In this document: positions 32,752 to 34,787 of the stretch, piece by piece | Numbering within the stretch: the first letter of the stretch is position 1 | How the letters are laid out: each line of letters opens with the position of its first letter | Assembly: GCA_029565735.1 (NCBI GenBank) | Contig: JAKQNO010000125.1 | Coordinates: 1-34,787 of the forward strand | Origin: a bacterium | Lineage (GTDB): Bacteria; Oederibacteriota; PGYV01 | Direction of reading: 5' to 3' | DNA length: 34,787 nt | Position numbers and translations under genes: made by a program | The notes under the pieces: generated by a model | The model's input: the letters and a program-made list of their open reading frames with translations, nothing else | What the model was told of the DNA's origin: nothing | The model's database searches: none

Positions 32752-34787
32752 ATGAAACTATCAGATGACTTCCTGAAGCGTTTTCAGTCTGTTTTTCCGC
32801 CCGATAAACACTCTTTTGAATTTGAAAATTCTATTTTTGGTTTGTCTTCGCTTATTGACCGTGAAAGTAGCGAAGAAGAAGCCCGCGCCGCGCTGCGCGC
32901 AATGTCCGGGGAAATCCGTAAAAAAATATCCGGCGACCCTGCACCCAGAGAAAAAATTAATCTTTTTAATTCGGTTTTTTTTGGCGAATGGGGATTTACA
33001 TGCGATTCGCAGGCAGACAGCTTTTTTGCGGGTAAAATAAAAAAAGAAAACTTTAACAATTCTCACGAACTCTTTGAATATCTTTCAATTCCGCGCGTAA
33101 CAAAAAATAAAACCGGTATTTCCTGTACTATAGGGCTGATATATCTTATGCTTGCCGAATCGCTTTATATTCCCGTTTATGGCGTGGTCTCTACAGTGCA
33201 TTTTATTCTTCGCTACGATGACGGCGATACGAAGTTTGATATCAACATTATGGATAAAGGCGCGCTTCGCGAATCGCCAAAGGCGGTCAGGGACGAAATA
33301 ATTTACGGCAAAACCCTTGAACATTACCACAGCGCGGGAATTTATCTTACCAAAATCGCCAAGCTGCTTGAATCTGAAAACCTTCATAATGAAGCGGCCC
33401 CGCTTTTAAAAAGAGCGGTTGAAATAAATCCCGACTTCGCGGAAACGCATTACATAACAGGGCATTCGGCCTATATGCAGAATAATCCGGCTTTGGCGGA
33501 AGAAAAATTCAAAAAAGCAGTGGACTTAAACCCCGTATATGCCGAAGCATATTTCTCTCTTGGCGTGGTTTGTTATAAAACCGGCAAAAAGGACGAAGCC
33601 ATAGCCTGGTTTAAAAAAGCCACCGGTATACGCCCTGACTTCGCGGAGGCCCATTACATTATGGGGATGATACACGCTTCCGAAAAAAGGATAGAAGAGG
33701 CAAAAGAACACTTTGCCGAAACACTTGAACTTAATCCGGAACATACAGACGCTTTCTATAAACTGGGACTTTTGTATTACGCGGAAAGAGATATGGCGAG
33801 GGCAGAGGCGGCTTTTACCAAAATCACGCAGATAAATCCGGCTTACGCGCCCGCTTGGCTTAACCTTGGGCTGATTTACGAAGGCAGAAAGCAGCATAGC
33901 GACGCGGAAAAATTCCTGCAAAAAGCCGTGGAACTTTCCCCGGAAAACCACACATACAAGTTTTACCTTGGCAGCCTTTATTACTCTGCCGGAAATTATG
34001 GCGCAGCCGCGGAATATTTTTCAAAAGCGGCGGAATCAAAAGAACTGCACGAAAAAATCCACTTTAAGTTTGGCGCATCCCTTTATTATTCCGGAAATGA
34101 AAAAGCCGCCGAAGAAGAACTTAAAAACTGCCTGCACCATTCACCGCCTGACATAAATGCCTTGTTTTTACTGGCGGAAATTGCCGAAAGAACAAACAGG
34201 GATAAAGAAGCGGAAAAATACATTGAAATGATTTTAAAAACCGAACCGGAAAATATAGCGGCTTTATATAAAGCGGCAATGATACATTATAAAAAAGGCA
34301 AAAAAGATGATGCCGAAAAGAAACTTATCGCACTTATGGAAAAAGACCCGTCAAACCATAACGCCCTGCAGCTTTTAGGGGATATACACGCCGAAAAAAA
34401 CAACTTTGAAAAAGCTTCTGAATATTACACTTTGGGGCTGAATTCATCCCCGGAATGCAGTGAATGCCGTTATGGGCTTGCGCTTTGCTGTAAAAACCTG
34501 AAAAAAGAAAACGATGCCATAATTCATCTTGAAGCAATTACAAAAAATAACCCCGGATACAAAGACACGGCAATGCAGTTAAGCGCGCTTTACGCTCAGA
34601 CGGGAAGAAAAGAGGAAAGCGAGAACATATTAAAGACAGCAATAAACTCTTCCGGCGGCGGGGCTGATATTCATTATAAAATGGGCGTCATTCATATGGA
34701 AAAAAATGAAACCGATAACGCTGAAAAAGAATTTCAAAAAGCCCTTAATCTGGATTCAAAACACGCCCTAAGCCATATCTGCCTTGC
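32752..34787 (+). CDS. SirB1/transglutaminase-like protein with long TPR array, 3' end beyond window
   Basis: The reading frame is open from ATG 32752 to the window end (678 codons). Residues about 1-200 resemble the transglutaminase-like domain of SirB1 proteins: KTGISCTIGLIYLMLAESLY with Cys125, then GVVSTVHFILRY with a His, the same order as in the protein at 29031. From about residue 205 the rest is at least thirteen TPR units of about 34 residues (for example AAPLLKRAVEINPDFAETHY, AEEKFKKAVDLNPVYAEAYF, AEKFLQKAVELSPENHTYKF). No signal peptide is seen, so it is probably cytoplasmic and a scaffold or peptidase-like protein of unknown target. The RBS is weak; coupling to the preceding mini-ORF is possible. 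Confidence 0.75.
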   Translation, partial: MKLSDDFLKRFQSVFPPDKHSFEFENSIFGLSSLIDRESSEEEARAALRAMSGEIRKKISGDPAPREKINLFNSVFFGEWGFTCDSQADSFFAGKIKKENFNNSHELFEYLSIPRVTKNKTGISCTIGLIYLMLAESLYIPVYGVVSTVHFILRYDDGDTKFDINIMDKGALRESPKAVRDEIIYGKTLEHYHSAGIYLTKIAKLLESENLHNEAAPLLKRAVEINPDFAETHYITGHSAYMQNNPALAEEKFKKAVDLNPVYAEAYFSLGVVCYKTGKKDEAIAWFKKATGIRPDFAEAHYIMGMIHASEKRIEEAKEHFAETLELNPEHTDAFYKLGLLYYAERDMARAEAAFTKITQINPAYAPAWLNLGLIYEGRKQHSDAEKFLQKAVELSPENHTYKFYLGSLYYSAGNYGAAAEYFSKAAESKELHEKIHFKFGASLYYSGNEKAAEEELKNCLHHSPPDINALFLLAEIAERTNRDKEAEKYIEMILKTEPENIAALYKAAMIHYKKGKKDDAEKKLIALMEKDPSNHNALQLLGDIHAEKNNFEKASEYYTLGLNSSPECSECRYGLALCCKNLKKENDAIIHLEAITKNNPGYKDTAMQLSALYAQTGRKEESENILKTAINSSGGGADIHYKMGVIHMEKNETDNAEKEFQKALNLDSKHALSHICL

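Overview
The window looks like chromosomal DNA from a diderm (Gram-negative-type) bacterium, probably an uncultured or poorly sampled lineage. The evidence is a WaaL-type O-antigen ligase next to a Wzm/Wzt ABC exporter, lipobox proteins, and a secreted glycoside hydrolase with Pro/Thr-rich linkers between carbohydrate-binding-like modules. Good AGGAGG-type ribosome binding sites and repeated TTG starts (10313, 18431, 23181) are seen. I cannot fix the phylum from the sequence. Candidate phyla rich in such linkers (Goldbacteria-like, for example) are only a guess. No rRNA, tRNA or CRISPR array was found.

Positions 1-3301 hold a minus-strand GH8 cellulase/chitosanase-type gene. Its 3' end lies outside the window, and its 5' end is cut inside the signal-peptide region by a complete IS30-family element (2221-3298, ATT target duplication). 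Positions 3583-17142 hold a plus-strand surface-polysaccharide cluster of eleven genes, many of them overlapping. In order they are a GT2-GT4 double glycosyltransferase, a GT-C membrane glycosyltransferase, a polyprenyl-phosphate glycosyltransferase, a membrane-anchored protein sharing the GT-C enzyme's tail domain, a SAM methyltransferase, an LPG-synthase-type/UPF0104 membrane protein, Wzm, a short Wzt, a WbsX-RgpF fusion, a rhamnosyltransferase-like GT2 and an O-antigen ligase. Together they suggest cytoplasmic assembly of a polysaccharide, ABC export, periplasmic modification with lipid-linked sugars, and ligation to a lipid anchor.

Positions 17143-21134 are accessory. They hold a ribbon-helix-helix protein with a small partner (toxin-antitoxin-like), then an MBOAT/AlgI acyltransferase with an SGNH-like protein, probably for O-acetylation. 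That pair is flanked by direct copies of a REP-like repeat. Positions 21135-22918 hold a DUF4405 membrane protein and two minus-strand genes (an AAC(3)-family acetyltransferase-like protein and a STAS/SEC14-like small protein), each of the latter two with a clear minus-strand promoter.

Positions 23181-34787 are mostly core and envelope functions: DnaE, a LysM-DUF1349 secreted protein, a SpoIID/LytB lipoprotein, a transglutaminase-like/TPR lipoprotein, BipA/TypA, and a second transglutaminase-like/TPR protein running off the end. Upstream of bipA is a strongly structured candidate small RNA with its own promoter and terminator, followed by a second terminator. Downstream of bipA is a 582-base non-coding stretch with a palindromic MITE-like element and an 8-bp tandem repeat.
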